Assembly (NCBI GenBank): GCA_938007935.1
Contig: CALLMD010000025.1
Location: 1 to 41,679 of the forward strand
Length of the DNA: 41,679 nucleotides
Direction: 5' to 3'
DNA from: an uncultured Hellea sp.
GTDB lineage: Bacteria > Pseudomonadota > Alphaproteobacteria > Caulobacterales > Maricaulaceae
Within the stretch, counting starts at the first letter, position 1. Each line of letters starts with the position of its first letter. The notes under the pieces were generated by a model. The model was not told the DNA's origin, made no database searches, and was given only the letters and a program-made list of their open reading frames with translations. The position numbers and the translations under genes are program-made. Positions 33,775 through 41,679 of the stretch are shown here, one piece after another.

Positions 33775-34212
33775 TTATCGCTTTAGACGCGTTGATAGTA
33801 TTACAGAAGACACCGTACGTTCGACACCTTCTATAGCAATGATTGAGTCTATAACATGGTCTAAGTCATTGACGCTCAAGGCGGCGACTTCGACGATGAG
33901 GTCATGTGGGCCTGAGACGGAGTAGATAGCGCGGACAGGGTCTAAAGTTTCCATGGCTTTGATTATCGTTTGGGTCATATGCGGATTCACCGTGACCATA
34001 ACATGGGCTTTGATTTCCTGATCTAGGTAATCCGATGAGAGCTGAACCGTATAGCCTGCAATAACGCCTTCTGTTTCCAATCTTTCGAGACGTTTTTGAA
34101 CGGTTGAGCGGGAGACACCCAGTATTTGGGCCAGTTCTGTCGTGCTGGCGCGTGCCTTACCGCGTAACAGACTTAACAGCTGTTGATCCTTAAAAGTAAC
34201 CCGTATTGCCAT
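33775..34212 (-). CDS. Lrp/AsnC family transcriptional regulator
   Basis: A 145-residue regulator: N-terminal winged helix (DQQLLSLLRGKARASTTELA, then GVSRSTVQKRLERLETEGVI) and a C-terminal RAM ligand-binding domain (AHVMVTVNP to the end). Lrp/AsnC proteins form octamers that sense amino acids. It is divergent from astA (110 bases between starts), so the likely role is control of astA and of itself, perhaps in response to arginine; that is inference from position. GAGG stands seven bases ahead of the ATG, directly behind a 14-bp palindrome (34224-34237). Confidence 0.92.
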   Translation of the reverse strand: MAIRVTFKDQQLLSLLRGKARASTTELAQILGVSRSTVQKRLERLETEGVIAGYTVQLSSDYLDQEIKAHVMVTVNPHMTQTIIKAMETLDPVRAIYSVSGPHDLIVEVAALSVNDLDHVIDSIIAIEGVERTVSSVILSTRLKR

Positions 34213-34223
34213 ATTTATTCCTC

Positions 34224-34237
34224 AATTTGCGCAAATT
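34224..34237. promoter_or_regulatory. 14-bp palindrome, candidate Lrp/AsnC operator
   Basis: Perfect palindrome AATTTGCGCAAATT lies directly upstream of the Shine-Dalgarno of the Lrp/AsnC gene (start at 34212). A related half-site, ATTTGCAAAA, is at 34291-34300, close to astA. The placement fits autoregulation and control of the divergent gene. Confidence 0.45.
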
Positions 34238-34322
34238 TATACATTAAACCGAGCTAAATAACACTGCATATTAAAAGAATATTATGGTCCATTTGCAAAA
34301 AAGGAGCGAATAGGGAATCGCG

Positions 34323-35369
34323 ATGCGAGACATGCATGATACATATCTCTTTAGGCCCGTGGCGGCAGCTGATGCGCCCGCGCTCCTCTCCCTTGTTCAG
34401 CAATCCTCCGGTGGTTTGTCGAGCTTACAGCCGCGCTTGGCATTTTTAGAAGATTATATTGCCAGCTCTGAAGCGAGCTTTGCGGGAAAGAAAGATATAG
34501 AGGCTCCGCATAAATATTTGCTGGGAATGTTTGAAGCGCGCTCTGATAGATTAATCGGATGCGCGGCGGTCAAAACACAAATTGGCAAAGATAGTCCGTT
34601 TATAAATTTCGATATTAATGGCGACGGCCTTGAACAAAAACTCAAAGCCTCTTCGCGCTTTCGCGGGGCTACAGAGGTAGGGTCTCTTTTTCTGCATCCT
34701 GATTATCGAAAAGATGGTTTAGGGCGTTATCTGGCGAAAGTACGTTACTTATTAATTGCCTCGGAGCCTTGGCGGTTTGGCGAGAGCGTGATTGCAGAGC
34801 TTCGCGGGATATGCGGCGCGCAGGGCAGCCCGCTTTATGATTATCTGTTTGAATATAAATTAGAGAAAAGTTTCTTACAAGCCGACGCTGAATATTACGA
34901 TCGTAACCCTGATGCTTTGGGCGATATTGTGCCGCTTGGCGAGATTTCAACAGCTGATTTTCCATTGTCTGTGAAAGCCTCTCTTGGACAGCCTCATCCC
35001 TCGGGTTTAGGGGCAATGCGTTTGTTGCAATCGGAGGGTTTTATTTTTTCGGGCACGGTCGATTTATTTGATGGTGGTCCGATCATGACGGTTCACCGAG
35101 ATACAATTCGGACAATTATGAATAGTCATACCGCTGGCATATCTGCATCACCAAGCGGCGCTGGCGGTGATGTGACGCTAATTGCTAAGGGTAAAGTGGC
35201 TGACTTTCGCGCTGTGCTCTCGCTTGCTAAGCTGAGTGCAAATGGACTTTTAGTGCTTCCCGAAGCCATGCGCGTTCTTGATGCTGAGCCAAATAAAGCC
35301 GTGCGGTATTGGCAGGCACCTCCCAATGCAACGCGCTTGCAACCAACACTGGTCAAAGCCCACCACTAA
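34323..35369 (+). CDS. astA: Arginine N-succinyltransferase
   Basis: A 348-residue AstA, the first enzyme of the ammonia-producing arginine succinyltransferase pathway (succinyl-CoA + arginine). Visible: FRPVAAADAPALLSLVQQSS, GGLSSLQ, EVGSLFLHPDYRKDGLGRYL, AELRGICGAQGSPLYDYLFE, and IFSGTVDLFDGGPIMTVHRD, all in family order. The other ast genes (astB, astC, astD, astE) are not in the window. A divergent Lrp/AsnC regulator and candidate operator sites suggest amino-acid-responsive control. GGAGCGAATAGGG precedes the start; a second Met three codons on is also possible. Confidence 0.92.
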   Translation: MRDMHDTYLFRPVAAADAPALLSLVQQSSGGLSSLQPRLAFLEDYIASSEASFAGKKDIEAPHKYLLGMFEARSDRLIGCAAVKTQIGKDSPFINFDINGDGLEQKLKASSRFRGATEVGSLFLHPDYRKDGLGRYLAKVRYLLIASEPWRFGESVIAELRGICGAQGSPLYDYLFEYKLEKSFLQADAEYYDRNPDALGDIVPLGEISTADFPLSVKASLGQPHPSGLGAMRLLQSEGFIFSGTVDLFDGGPIMTVHRDTIRTIMNSHTAGISASPSGAGGDVTLIAKGKVADFRAVLSLAKLSANGLLVLPEAMRVLDAEPNKAVRYWQAPPNATRLQPTLVKAHH

Positions 35370-35403
35370 GGTTAAATAAAATCAAACACAAAAGGATGCC
35401 CGC

Positions 35404-36588
35404 ATGGCCTCTACGCCTAAAATGTCTCATAAATGGGACGACCCGTTATTTCTGGAAAGTCAGCTCTCCGAAGATGAGCGGATGATACGTGATAGCGCGC
35501 GGGCTTATTGCCAAGATAAACTCATGCCGCGGGTGCAAAGCGCCTATAGCGAAGAGCGTTTTGACCGAGAAATTTTTAATGAGATGGGCGAGCTTGGTTT
35601 GCTGGGCGCTATGGTTGATGAGGCTTATGGCGGTATCGGGGCCAGCCATGTGGTTTATGGTCTGGTCGCGCGCGAAGTAGAGCGTATTGATAGCGGATAC
35701 CGGTCGATGATGAGCGTACAAAGCTCGCTTGTTATGTATCCCATTGAAGCTTTTGGATCAGAAGAACAGAAAAAGACATATCTTCCAAAGCTTGCGTGCG
35801 GTGAACATATTGGCTGCTTCGGATTGACAGAAACAGATGGCGGCTCAGACCCCGGCGCGATGCGTACAACCGCCCATAAGGTGGCAGATGGCTATATCCT
35901 CAATGGCTCTAAAATGTGGATTACAAATTCACCTGTGGCAGATGTGGCCGTGGTTTGGGCCAAGCTTGATGGAGCTATCCGTGGTTTCATTGTTGAGAAG
36001 GGCACTAAGGGGTTCTCTGCGCCAGAGATTAAAGGCAAGCTTTCCTTGCGGGCCTCTATCACGGGAGAGCTTGTTTTTGAGGATTGTCTTATTCCTGAAG
36101 ATAATATTCTGCCCAATGTCACAGGACTTAGAGGCCCGTTTAGCTGTTTGAATAAAGCGCGTTACGGCATTGCATGGGGGGCAATGGGCGCGGCTGAATT
36201 TTGCTGGCATGCGGCGCGCGATTACGCTTTAGAGCGTATCGTCTTTGGCAAACCTATTGCAGCTACGCAGCTCGTGCAGAAAAAACTCGCCGATATGCAA
36301 ACTGAAATCAGCCTTGGCTTGCAAGGGGCTTTAGCTCTTGGACGGGTATTGGATGATGGGGCATGGGCGCCTGAGTCAATTTCGCTGATGAAACGCAATA
36401 ATTGCGGCAAGGCGCTCGATATTGCCCGTGTTGCGCGCGATATTCACGGCGGGAACGGCATTAGCGGTGAATATCATGTTATACGCCACGCGATGAACCT
36501 TGAAACTGTAAATACCTATGAAGGCACCCATGATATCCATGCTTTGATCTTGGGCCGCGCTCAAACAGGTATTCAAGCCTTTTTCTAG
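35404..36588 (+). CDS. gcdH: Glutaryl-CoA dehydrogenase
   Basis: A 394-residue acyl-CoA dehydrogenase. Full-length match to GcdH, which oxidises and decarboxylates glutaryl-CoA to crotonyl-CoA in lysine and tryptophan breakdown. Visible: [20 protein letters not shown], the FAD-site [49 protein letters not shown], and the C-terminal [20 protein letters not shown] with catalytic Glu373; this last block is close to identical with the mammalian enzyme. It follows astA by 34 bases on the same strand; together they indicate an amino-acid catabolic unit. Confidence 0.93.
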   Translation: MASTPKMSHKWDDPLFLESQLSEDERMIRDSARAYCQDKLMPRVQSAYSEERFDREIFNEMGELGLLGAMVDEAYGGIGASHVVYGLVAREVERIDSGYRSMMSVQSSLVMYPIEAFGSEEQKKTYLPKLACGEHIGCFGLTETDGGSDPGAMRTTAHKVADGYILNGSKMWITNSPVADVAVVWAKLDGAIRGFIVEKGTKGFSAPEIKGKLSLRASITGELVFEDCLIPEDNILPNVTGLRGPFSCLNKARYGIAWGAMGAAEFCWHAARDYALERIVFGKPIAATQLVQKKLADMQTEISLGLQGALALGRVLDDGAWAPESISLMKRNNCGKALDIARVARDIHGGNGISGEYHVIRHAMNLETVNTYEGTHDIHALILGRAQTGIQAFF

Positions 36589-36665
36589 GTCATATTTTGG
36601 TCATATCTGCGCTTTACCTAGGCATAGAGTCGAGGCATAACGCACCGAACTTTGCTGAGGCTGAT

Positions 36666-37064
36666 ATGTTATTTATCAAACGCTTATTTACATGGTGGAA
36701 TGGGTCTACATTTGGGACCAATCTCCAAATTTCGCGAAAAGGCGTGAAAGTCGGCGAAGATGCTTATGGTAACACCTATTTCCAAGAAAAAGGTGAGGGC
36801 TATGATGGCCGTCAGCGGCGCTGGGTCACTTACACCGGCTATGCGGATGCCTCACGTGTACCGCCAGAGTGGCAAGGCTGGCTTACATATACAAGTGAGC
36901 TTCCACCCACCGAGGACGGATACGTCGCCCATGATTGGGAGCTTGAACATCAGCCTAATCTAACTGGGACAGTACACGCCTATAAGCCCAAAGGAAGCCT
37001 GGATAGAGGCGGAAAGCGGGCCAAAGTTGCCGCAGATTATGAGGCATGGTCGCCGGATGCTTAG
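36666..37064 (+). CDS. NDUFA12 family complex I accessory subunit
   Basis: A 132-residue protein of the NDUFA12 / B17.2 family, an accessory subunit of respiratory complex I that alphaproteobacteria share with mitochondria. Visible: LFTWWNGSTFGTNLQISRKG, GEDAYGNTYFQEK, DGRQRRWVTYTGYADASRVP and PPEWQGWLTYTSELPPTE. The frame is open from 36597, but the ATG at 36666 has GAGG at good spacing and gives the normal N-terminus. It overlaps the DUF2155 gene by eight bases; this gene pair is common in the class. Confidence 0.92.
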   Translation: MLFIKRLFTWWNGSTFGTNLQISRKGVKVGEDAYGNTYFQEKGEGYDGRQRRWVTYTGYADASRVPPEWQGWLTYTSELPPTEDGYVAHDWELEHQPNLTGTVHAYKPKGSLDRGGKRAKVAADYEAWSPDA

Positions 37065-37506
37065 ACGCTTTTGCGCCATATCTTTGATTTTGGTATCAGC
37101 ATTAATAGTGTCTGGCTCGGCGCAAGCTGAAAACCTCAAAGGCACGGCTGTTGTCTTGCGAACTTTAGATAAAGTTACTGCGACGACCGAAGATTATAAG
37201 GTGCCTGTTGGTGATAAGCTTAAATACGGCTCGCTTACCGTGACTGTGCGTCATTGCGAGAAACGCCCTCCAGAAGAAATTCCTGAAACTTATGCTTTCT
37301 TACAAATTGATGATAAAAAATTTGATGGTAAAGGTAGAGTGGGAGAAACAGAGCGGGTCTTCTCAGGTTGGATGATGGCCAGTAAGCCTGCAGTCTCTGC
37401 ATTAGATCATGGCGTTTACGATGTATGGGTTCTTGATTGCGATGTTCCTGCCCCTGTTATCGATTTGAATGACGAAGACGGAATCGATATTCCAAAACTT
37501 CGCTAG
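37057..37506 (+). CDS. DUF2155 domain-containing exported protein
   Basis: A 149-residue protein with a signal peptide (MLRRFCAISLILVSALIVSG, cleavage after AQA) and the DUF2155 domain: VVLRTLDKVTATTEDYKVPV, YGSLTVTVRHCEKRPPEE and FSGWMMASKPAVSALDHGVY followed by DVWVLDC. Two cysteines could form a disulphide in the periplasm. The function is unknown. The start at 37057 overlaps the NDUFA12 stop codon; the frame extends to 37027 without a better start. Its stop codon abuts that of the convergent DUF6356 gene. Confidence 0.88.
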   Translation: MLRRFCAISLILVSALIVSGSAQAENLKGTAVVLRTLDKVTATTEDYKVPVGDKLKYGSLTVTVRHCEKRPPEEIPETYAFLQIDDKKFDGKGRVGETERVFSGWMMASKPAVSALDHGVYDVWVLDCDVPAPVIDLNDEDGIDIPKLR

Positions 37507-37755
37507 CTATTCAGCAGCTTCTAAGGCGCTCATATTTCCAGATTTTCCGCAATGGCTGTGACGATGCGCAATCATGCGGTCATGAAGGTCTGATATGGCT
37601 TGGCTGCCGCGTGACGTGCAAATAAAAGGGAATAGGCCGTGGGCGAAACAGGCAAAACTGTTTAGGAACATCTTTGTCCCAAACGAGAATGAACTGCGCA
37701 TATGCTGAAAATAGTTTTCGCCAACGGATGCCGGGTGTTCAGTGAACGCTTTCAT
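37507..37755 (-). CDS. DUF6356 family protein
   Basis: An 82-residue protein matching DUF6356: FTEHPASVGENYFQHM, a hydrophobic stretch FGTKMFLNSFACFAHGLFPF, and ISDLHDRMIAHRHSH. One membrane segment is likely. No known function. The start is divergent from the second Lrp/AsnC gene across 117 AT-rich bases, and the stop codon touches that of DUF2155. Confidence 0.82.
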   Translation of the reverse strand: MKAFTEHPASVGENYFQHMRSSFSFGTKMFLNSFACFAHGLFPFICTSRGSQAISDLHDRMIAHRHSHCGKSGNMSALEAAE

Positions 37756-37844
37756 GACTAAGCCTATATTTATTCAATGCCATCAAAAAATACTATTATA
37801 TATGTAAAAAATCTTCTTCAATATTTAGTATTTTCAGTCTATTA

Positions 37845-37861
37845 ATCAAAAATTATTTGAT
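37845..37861. promoter_or_regulatory. Palindrome before the second Lrp/AsnC gene, candidate operator
   Basis: Arms ATCAAA and TTTGAT around AATTA, ending 11 bases before the ATG at 37873. A second inverted repeat (AAAATACTA at 37787-37795 with TAGTATTTT at 37826-37834) lies in the same intergenic space. Both fit autoregulation by an Lrp-type protein and perhaps control of the divergent DUF6356 gene. Confidence 0.4.
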
Positions 37862-37872
37862 ATAGAGGCGGT

Positions 37873-38340
37873 ATGAGTAAAAATATTGATGATAGCGACA
37901 TTAAGATTTTAAAAATCTTACAAGTTGATGCGACGCGCTCGCTTGAGTCTATTGCCGAAGAGGTTGGAGTATCGCTAAATACGTGTTGGCGGCGCGTGCA
38001 ACGCCTTGAAAGCGAAGGTATATTAGAGCGCCGCGTGGCTTTGGTTGATAATGAAAAAGTGGGGCTGCCTCTAACGGTGTTCGTGTCTATTCGTACTGAT
38101 GATCACTCCAAGTCTTGGGCTGAACGTTTTGACAAAGCCGTGAAATCCATGCCCGAAATCGTTGAATTCTATCGCTTGGCTGGGGATGTCGATTACATCC
38201 TAAAAATGGTTGTCGGGAGTGTATCTGATTATGACAAAGCTTATCAGCGTCTTATCGGCAAAATAAAACTCTCAGATGTCTCGGCTAGTTTTGCAATGGA
38301 AAAAATGAAATTTACGACAGAGCTACCGCTTCGTAGTTGA
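37873..38340 (+). CDS. Lrp/AsnC family transcriptional regulator
   Basis: A 155-residue Lrp/AsnC regulator with the family layout: winged helix (DDSDIKILKILQVDATRSLE, then GVSLNTCWRRVQRLESEGI) and RAM domain (TVFVSIRTDD; RLAGDVDYILKMVVGSVSDY). The latter segment matches the amino-acid-binding part well. AGAGGCGG precedes the ATG. It is a paralogue, not a duplicate, of the 33775-34212 regulator. The divergent neighbour is DUF6356; targets are unknown. Its stop codon is two bases from that of the transaldolase. Confidence 0.92.
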   Translation: MSKNIDDSDIKILKILQVDATRSLESIAEEVGVSLNTCWRRVQRLESEGILERRVALVDNEKVGLPLTVFVSIRTDDHSKSWAERFDKAVKSMPEIVEFYRLAGDVDYILKMVVGSVSDYDKAYQRLIGKIKLSDVSASFAMEKMKFTTELPLRS

Positions 38341-38342
38341 AG

Positions 38343-38996
38343 CTATAGTATGTTCTGACCCGTCTTTTCCCAATCTTTGAGGAAAGCCGCGAGGCCTTTA
38401 TCTGTAAGCACGTGATTGGCGAGGTTTTTGATGACATTGGGCGGAGCCGTCATAACGTCTGCGCCCACGAGCGCGCATTCTTTAACATGATTAACATTGC
38501 GGATAGACGCCGCAAGGATTTCCGTCTCATAGCCGTAATTGTCATAGATTGTACGGATGTCTTCGATCAACTCCACACCATCCAATGTGATATCATCTAA
38601 ACGTCCGATAAATGGCGAGATATAAGTTGCGCCGCATTTCGCCGCCAATAGCGCTTGGTTAGGCGAAAAACAAAGCGTGACATTGGTCGGGATGTTTTCT
38701 TTAGACAGTGTGTTACAGGCTTTCAGCCCATCCATAGTCAGGGGGAGCTTAACGCAAACATTGCTTGCAATTTTACGCAGGTGCCGTCCTTCTTCGATCA
38801 TTTTATCGGCTTCGGTCGCGACGACTTCGGCGCTAACATGGCCCTCAGTGATTTTACAAATCTCTGCGATGACGTCTTTGAAGTCACGGCCTGATTTGGC
38901 TATAATTGAGGGATTTGTGGTGACGCCGTCAACAAGGCCGATGTCATTTAGCTCTGCAATCTGGTCTAGATCTGCGCTATCAACAAAAAACTTCAT
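38343..38996 (-). CDS. Transaldolase / fructose-6-phosphate aldolase, family 3B
   Basis: A 217-residue small transaldolase (TalC/Fsa type). Visible: [33 protein letters not shown], the Schiff-base lysine in [11 protein letters not shown] (Lys83), [28 protein letters not shown] and ILAASIRN. Length and residues suit the 3B group; whether it is a true transaldolase (pentose phosphate pathway) or an F6P aldolase cannot be told from sequence alone, though transaldolase is more usual in this class. Start at 38996 has GGAG six bases ahead; the frame extends to 39050. It is divergent from priA, a common pairing in alphaproteobacteria. Confidence 0.92.
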   Translation of the reverse strand: MKFFVDSADLDQIAELNDIGLVDGVTTNPSIIAKSGRDFKDVIAEICKITEGHVSAEVVATEADKMIEEGRHLRKIASNVCVKLPLTMDGLKACNTLSKENIPTNVTLCFSPNQALLAAKCGATYISPFIGRLDDITLDGVELIEDIRTIYDNYGYETEILAASIRNVNHVKECALVGADVMTAPPNVIKNLANHVLTDKGLAAFLKDWEKTGQNIL

Positions 38997-39068
38997 GGGA
39001 GGCTCCGATTGTGGGACGATTCTATTCCAAGGTCTGCTATCACGAATCATGGAGCATAAAAATCTAAA

Positions 39069-41222
39069 ATGATGAATGCGCAGGTCTTATTTCCTGTAAA
39101 TGTCCCGGGGGCATTTGATTACCGTGTTCCTGCGGAGATGTCCGTGCAGCGTGGAGACTTTGTTTTCGCCCCTATTGGCAAGCAAATGAAGCTCGGCGTG
39201 GTCTGGGATATAGTCGAAGATGATGGAACCCGTACCCTAAAAGACATCGCCGGTATCAAAGCGGCTCAGCCTTTATCAGTGGACATGCTAAAATTTGCTG
39301 CTTGGACCTCAGCATATAATTGTGTCTCGCTAGGCCTTGTGCTGCGCATGATTATACGAAGTTACAAAGCCCTAGACCCAAGCCCAGTTGTCACGCAGTT
39401 TTCCCCAAGCGGTATTTTGCCCGCTAAAATGTCTCCCGCGCGAAACGCTATCCTAGAGCTTGGCGGGCCATTCCCTGCACGCGCCAGTGAGATTGCGCAG
39501 CGGGCAGGGGTTAGCGCTGGTGTTGTCCGCAGTTTTGAAAAAGCGGGCGGCATGACTGCGCAGAGCCTTGCGGTGGATCGCCCCTTTGATCTGCCCGTTT
39601 CCGATTATGGCGGTATGGACTTAACACCTGCTCAAAAGAACGCATCTGATGATCTTATTTATCAAGTCGCACAACGTGATTTTAATGTCAGCCTTTTGGA
39701 CGGCGTCACAGGTTCTGGCAAAACCGAAGTCTATTTTGAAGCTATCGCCGAAGCTTTAAAAGATGGCGGCCAAGCCCTTGTTTTAGTTCCAGAAATAGCG
39801 CTTACCCAAGCCAGCATGTCCCGCTTTAAATCTCGCTTTGGGGTCGAGCCAGCGCCATGGCATTCACAGCTCCCCGATGCGCAGCGCCGCCGTGTCTGGC
39901 GTGAAGCGGCGCAGGGGCGCGCCAAATTGGTCGTCGGGGCGCGGTCAGCGCTTTACCTGCCATTTCCAAAGCTGCGTTTAATCGTCGTCGATGAAGAACA
40001 TGATACATCCTATAAGCAAGAAGAAGGCGTTATATATAATGCGCGCGATATGGCGGTCGTACGCGCAAAGATCGCGAAACATTCTGTTATCTTGGCCTCG
40101 GCCACGCCGTCCCTTGAGAGCTTGGTCAATGCCCGTACGGGCCGCTACGCCCATGTGATCTTGCCCGAACGGCCGGGCGCTGTCACACTTCCTGACATCA
40201 ACCTAGTTGATTTGAAAGACCATGCGCCAGAGAAGGGCGATTATATCTCTATGCCTTTGATTGAGGCGATGAACACCGTTTTAACGCGCGGCGAACAGGC
40301 GATGCTTTATCTTAATCGGCGCGGCTATGCCCCCCTTATTATCTGCCGAAATTGCGGCGAAAAACTCAAAAGCCCCGATACGGATAGCTGGCTTGTAGAG
40401 CACCGCACCACTGGACGGGCTATGTGTCATCAGACAGGGTTTTCCATGCGTATGCCCAAAGCCTGCCCAGAGTGCAAAGCCGAGGAGACATTAGTCCCTG
40501 TCGGGCCGGGCGTTGAACGCGTGGCCGAAGAGGCGGCGCGGCACTTCCCAGAGGCGAAAATTGAAATCTTTAGCTCCGATACATCGGGAAACCCCGCTGA
40601 TATTGCCGCGCGCATGGCGCGCATGGAGCAGGGCGAGATTGATATTCTCGTTGGCACGCAAATGGTGGTCAAAGGCCATAACTTCCCGCACCTCACCTTT
40701 GTCGGCGTTGTTGATGGTGACCTCAGCCTTGCGGGCGGCGATCCGCGCGCGGGGGAGCGTACATATCAGACCTTAGTGCAAGTGGCTGGCCGTGCAGGCC
40801 GCGCCGATAAGCCGGGCCATGCCCTTATTCAAACCCATCAACCTGAACATGAAGCCTTAGCCGCGTTAGAAGCGGGGGATAGGGAGCGCTTTATTTCAGC
40901 AGAACTCGCCTTGCGAGAAGCGCTTTTACTCCCGCCTTACGGTAAGCTTGCGGCAATTATTATCTCTGGGCCAGACAAAGCGAAAGCAGAGGCCTTTGCC
41001 AAAAAGACCGTATCGCTCGCCCCTCGCGCTGAGGGGGTAGAGATTTTAGGCCCATCAGAGCCGCCAATCGGGCGACTGCGCGGCATGTATCGCCGCCGTA
41101 TCTTGGTTCAAAGCGAAGACAGTGTAAATTTGTCTAAATATATGCGTACATGGCGGGGGCGTATTAAGGTGCCAAATAAATATAAGCTTCACATCGATAT
41201 AGACCCGCAGAGTTTTATGTAG
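39069..41222 (+). CDS. priA: Primosomal protein N' (PriA helicase) with altered zinc region
   Basis: A 717-residue PriA, which restarts stalled replication forks. Visible: N-terminal DNA-binding region ([16 protein letters not shown]), Walker [22 protein letters not shown] box [41 protein letters not shown], and helicase motifs [13 protein letters not shown] and [13 protein letters not shown]. In the zinc region the Zn1 ligands are intact (Cys426, Cys429, Cys466, Cys469), but the Zn2 ligands are Ser435, Thr438, Cys453 and Thr456 in place of four cysteines; spacing is identical to E. coli, so the loss is not an alignment effect. The helicase core is otherwise complete. Confidence 0.96.
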   Translation: MMNAQVLFPVNVPGAFDYRVPAEMSVQRGDFVFAPIGKQMKLGVVWDIVEDDGTRTLKDIAGIKAAQPLSVDMLKFAAWTSAYNCVSLGLVLRMIIRSYKALDPSPVVTQFSPSGILPAKMSPARNAILELGGPFPARASEIAQRAGVSAGVVRSFEKAGGMTAQSLAVDRPFDLPVSDYGGMDLTPAQKNASDDLIYQVAQRDFNVSLLDGVTGSGKTEVYFEAIAEALKDGGQALVLVPEIALTQASMSRFKSRFGVEPAPWHSQLPDAQRRRVWREAAQGRAKLVVGARSALYLPFPKLRLIVVDEEHDTSYKQEEGVIYNARDMAVVRAKIAKHSVILASATPSLESLVNARTGRYAHVILPERPGAVTLPDINLVDLKDHAPEKGDYISMPLIEAMNTVLTRGEQAMLYLNRRGYAPLIICRNCGEKLKSPDTDSWLVEHRTTGRAMCHQTGFSMRMPKACPECKAEETLVPVGPGVERVAEEAARHFPEAKIEIFSSDTSGNPADIAARMARMEQGEIDILVGTQMVVKGHNFPHLTFVGVVDGDLSLAGGDPRAGERTYQTLVQVAGRAGRADKPGHALIQTHQPEHEALAALEAGDRERFISAELALREALLLPPYGKLAAIIISGPDKAKAEAFAKKTVSLAPRAEGVEILGPSEPPIGRLRGMYRRRILVQSEDSVNLSKYMRTWRGRIKVPNKYKLHIDIDPQSFM

Positions 41223-41248
41223 CTTACCAAACTATTCTTATTCACCTT

Positions 41249-41398
41249 CGTCATTACAAGGCTTGTTCTTGTAATCCATCTCCTGTTATCTACCGCGAGA
41301 GCCGTGATTGATGTTTATTCACCATCGATGATTAATTTGAAATTTGCATTTATAGAAAAACCTCGTGATGGATTGCAAGAACAAGTCGTGCAATGACG
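41249..41398. repeat. REP/MITE-like palindromic element
   Basis: A 150-base element whose ends are 32-base imperfect inverted repeats (41249-41280 and 41367-41398, 28 of 32 positions complementary), both starting CGTCATT and ending AATCCATC when read inwards. Each arm also folds on itself (ATTACAAG with CTTGTAAT on the left, ATTGCA with TGCAAT on the right), giving a two-hairpin figure. The CGTCATTGC...GCAATCC motif is characteristic of dispersed REP-type palindromes in many proteobacteria. It carries no gene. It lies 26 bases past priA and might also stop its transcript. Confidence 0.75.
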
Positions 41399-41445
41399 GA
41401 GAAACTGGGTTGAAAATTTAGACGGTTCTATGCTGCGGTGAGAGT

Positions 41446-41465
41446 CGGGTTTTTTCAAAAACCCG
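41446..41465. other. Short perfect hairpin between the two edge repeats
   Basis: CGGGTTTTTTCAAAAACCCG forms a stem of up to nine pairs, 13 bases before the right-hand structured repeat. Neither strand has a T run after the stem, so it is not a standard intrinsic terminator. It may belong to the same structured element; in the left copy the corresponding place lies outside the window. Confidence 0.4.
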
Positions 41466-41478
41466 TAAAAGACGTTCT

Positions 41479-41679
41479 CCACTTTGATAAAGTGGACAGC
41501 CCGCGAGGGTTGCCTCCCGAAGGAGACCTAAAAATAACAACGTTTTACGAGAGGTTTCCCTCGCGGCGATGATTGTTTAGTGGCGGCCTCTTTCTTGCTC
41601 CCGCAGTTACATCCGTACACAACCCAATTTGAAAGTTGCTAAATGCAGCGGTCAGGCCCCGGCCACAAAGACCCGGCGC
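41479..41679. repeat. Structured dispersed repeat, copy 2 (candidate ncRNA), cut by window end
   Basis: Right-hand, diverged copy of the element at 12-281, same orientation, truncated by the window end. Stems: CCACTTT with AAAGTGG (41479-41485 with 41489-41495); CCGCGAGGG with CCCTCGCGG (41501-41509 with 41558-41566) enclosing CTCC with GGAG (41514-41517 with 41522-41525, loop CGAA); GTGGC with GCCAC (41580-41584 with 41662-41666) enclosing CAAC with GTTG (41620-41623 with 41635-41638). Conserved unpaired blocks shared with copy 1 include GTTTTAC, GCGGCGATGATT, GCGGCCTCTTT, CAGTTAC, CCGTACAC and GGTCAGGCCCC. Confidence 0.6.

Noticed and set aside
33737..33925. Plus-strand 62-residue frame after the transporter
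   Set aside because: It lies almost wholly antisense to the Lrp/AsnC gene, which has clear domain evidence; no independent support.

Overview
The window reads as a chromosomal segment of an alphaproteobacterium. The strongest signs are the block murA / DUF2948 / UPF0262 / LMW phosphatase / infA / maf / RNase E-G / yacG, the block purN-purM / DUF2066 / hdaA / rluA-rnd, the pair NDUFA12 / DUF2155, and a family-3B transaldolase next to priA. The moderate, by-eye AT-leaning base composition, the small Tad-like locus and the peptidase/amidohydrolase genes would suit a marine Maricaulales/Hyphomonadaceae-type organism, but that assignment is inference. There is no phage, no CRISPR array, no rRNA and no tRNA that I can support; nearly all of it is housekeeping sequence in short operons.

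Layout. 1-290 holds an RNA-like structured repeat, followed by AT-rich accessory DNA (one small membrane protein) up to 1630. 1.6-6.9 kb: CPBP protease, a Tyr/Arg-rich secreted protein, an Hpt phosphotransfer protein, an I78-like lipoprotein, the ABC-F ATPase YheS, and ndk. 7.1-9.4 kb: three TadE/TadG-like genes in a row without the rest of a Tad machine. 9.35-16.2 kb: purM-purN leftwards, DUF2066-hdaA rightwards, then a leftward run DLH-rnd-rluA and DUF2256-SDR. 16.3-24.5 kb: LysM lipoprotein, pyk, and a leftward desaturase / M28 peptidase / TolB-amidohydrolase group. 24.6-29.6 kb: the murA-yacG block. 29.6-33.7 kb: GDPD, DM13 protein, HMG-CoA reductase and a GPH-type transporter. 33.8-41.2 kb: two Lrp/AsnC regulators, astA, gcdH, NDUFA12, DUF2155, DUF6356, transaldolase and priA.

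The most unusual material is at the edges. The first ~200 bases and the last ~200 bases are diverged copies, in the same orientation, of one element. Where they differ, many differences are paired so that stems are kept (for example an 8-bp stem in one copy is a 9-bp stem in the other with both arms changed). This is what a conserved structured RNA, or a hairpin-forming mobile DNA element, looks like. I do not recognise the family. Just before the right copy lies a separate 150-bp element with 32-bp inverted ends of the REP/MITE kind.

Other points worth a look: PriA has lost three of the four ligands of its second zinc site while keeping the first intact; an HMG-CoA reductase is present in a lineage expected to use the MEP pathway; the murA-infA block lacks hisD at its usual place; the RNase E/G protein ends without its zinc-link; infA starts with TTG behind a strong leader hairpin; both Lrp-type regulator genes have palindromes directly in front of their own start codons; and two small genes (45 and 48 residues) are annotated here that automatic ORF calling at 60 residues would miss.
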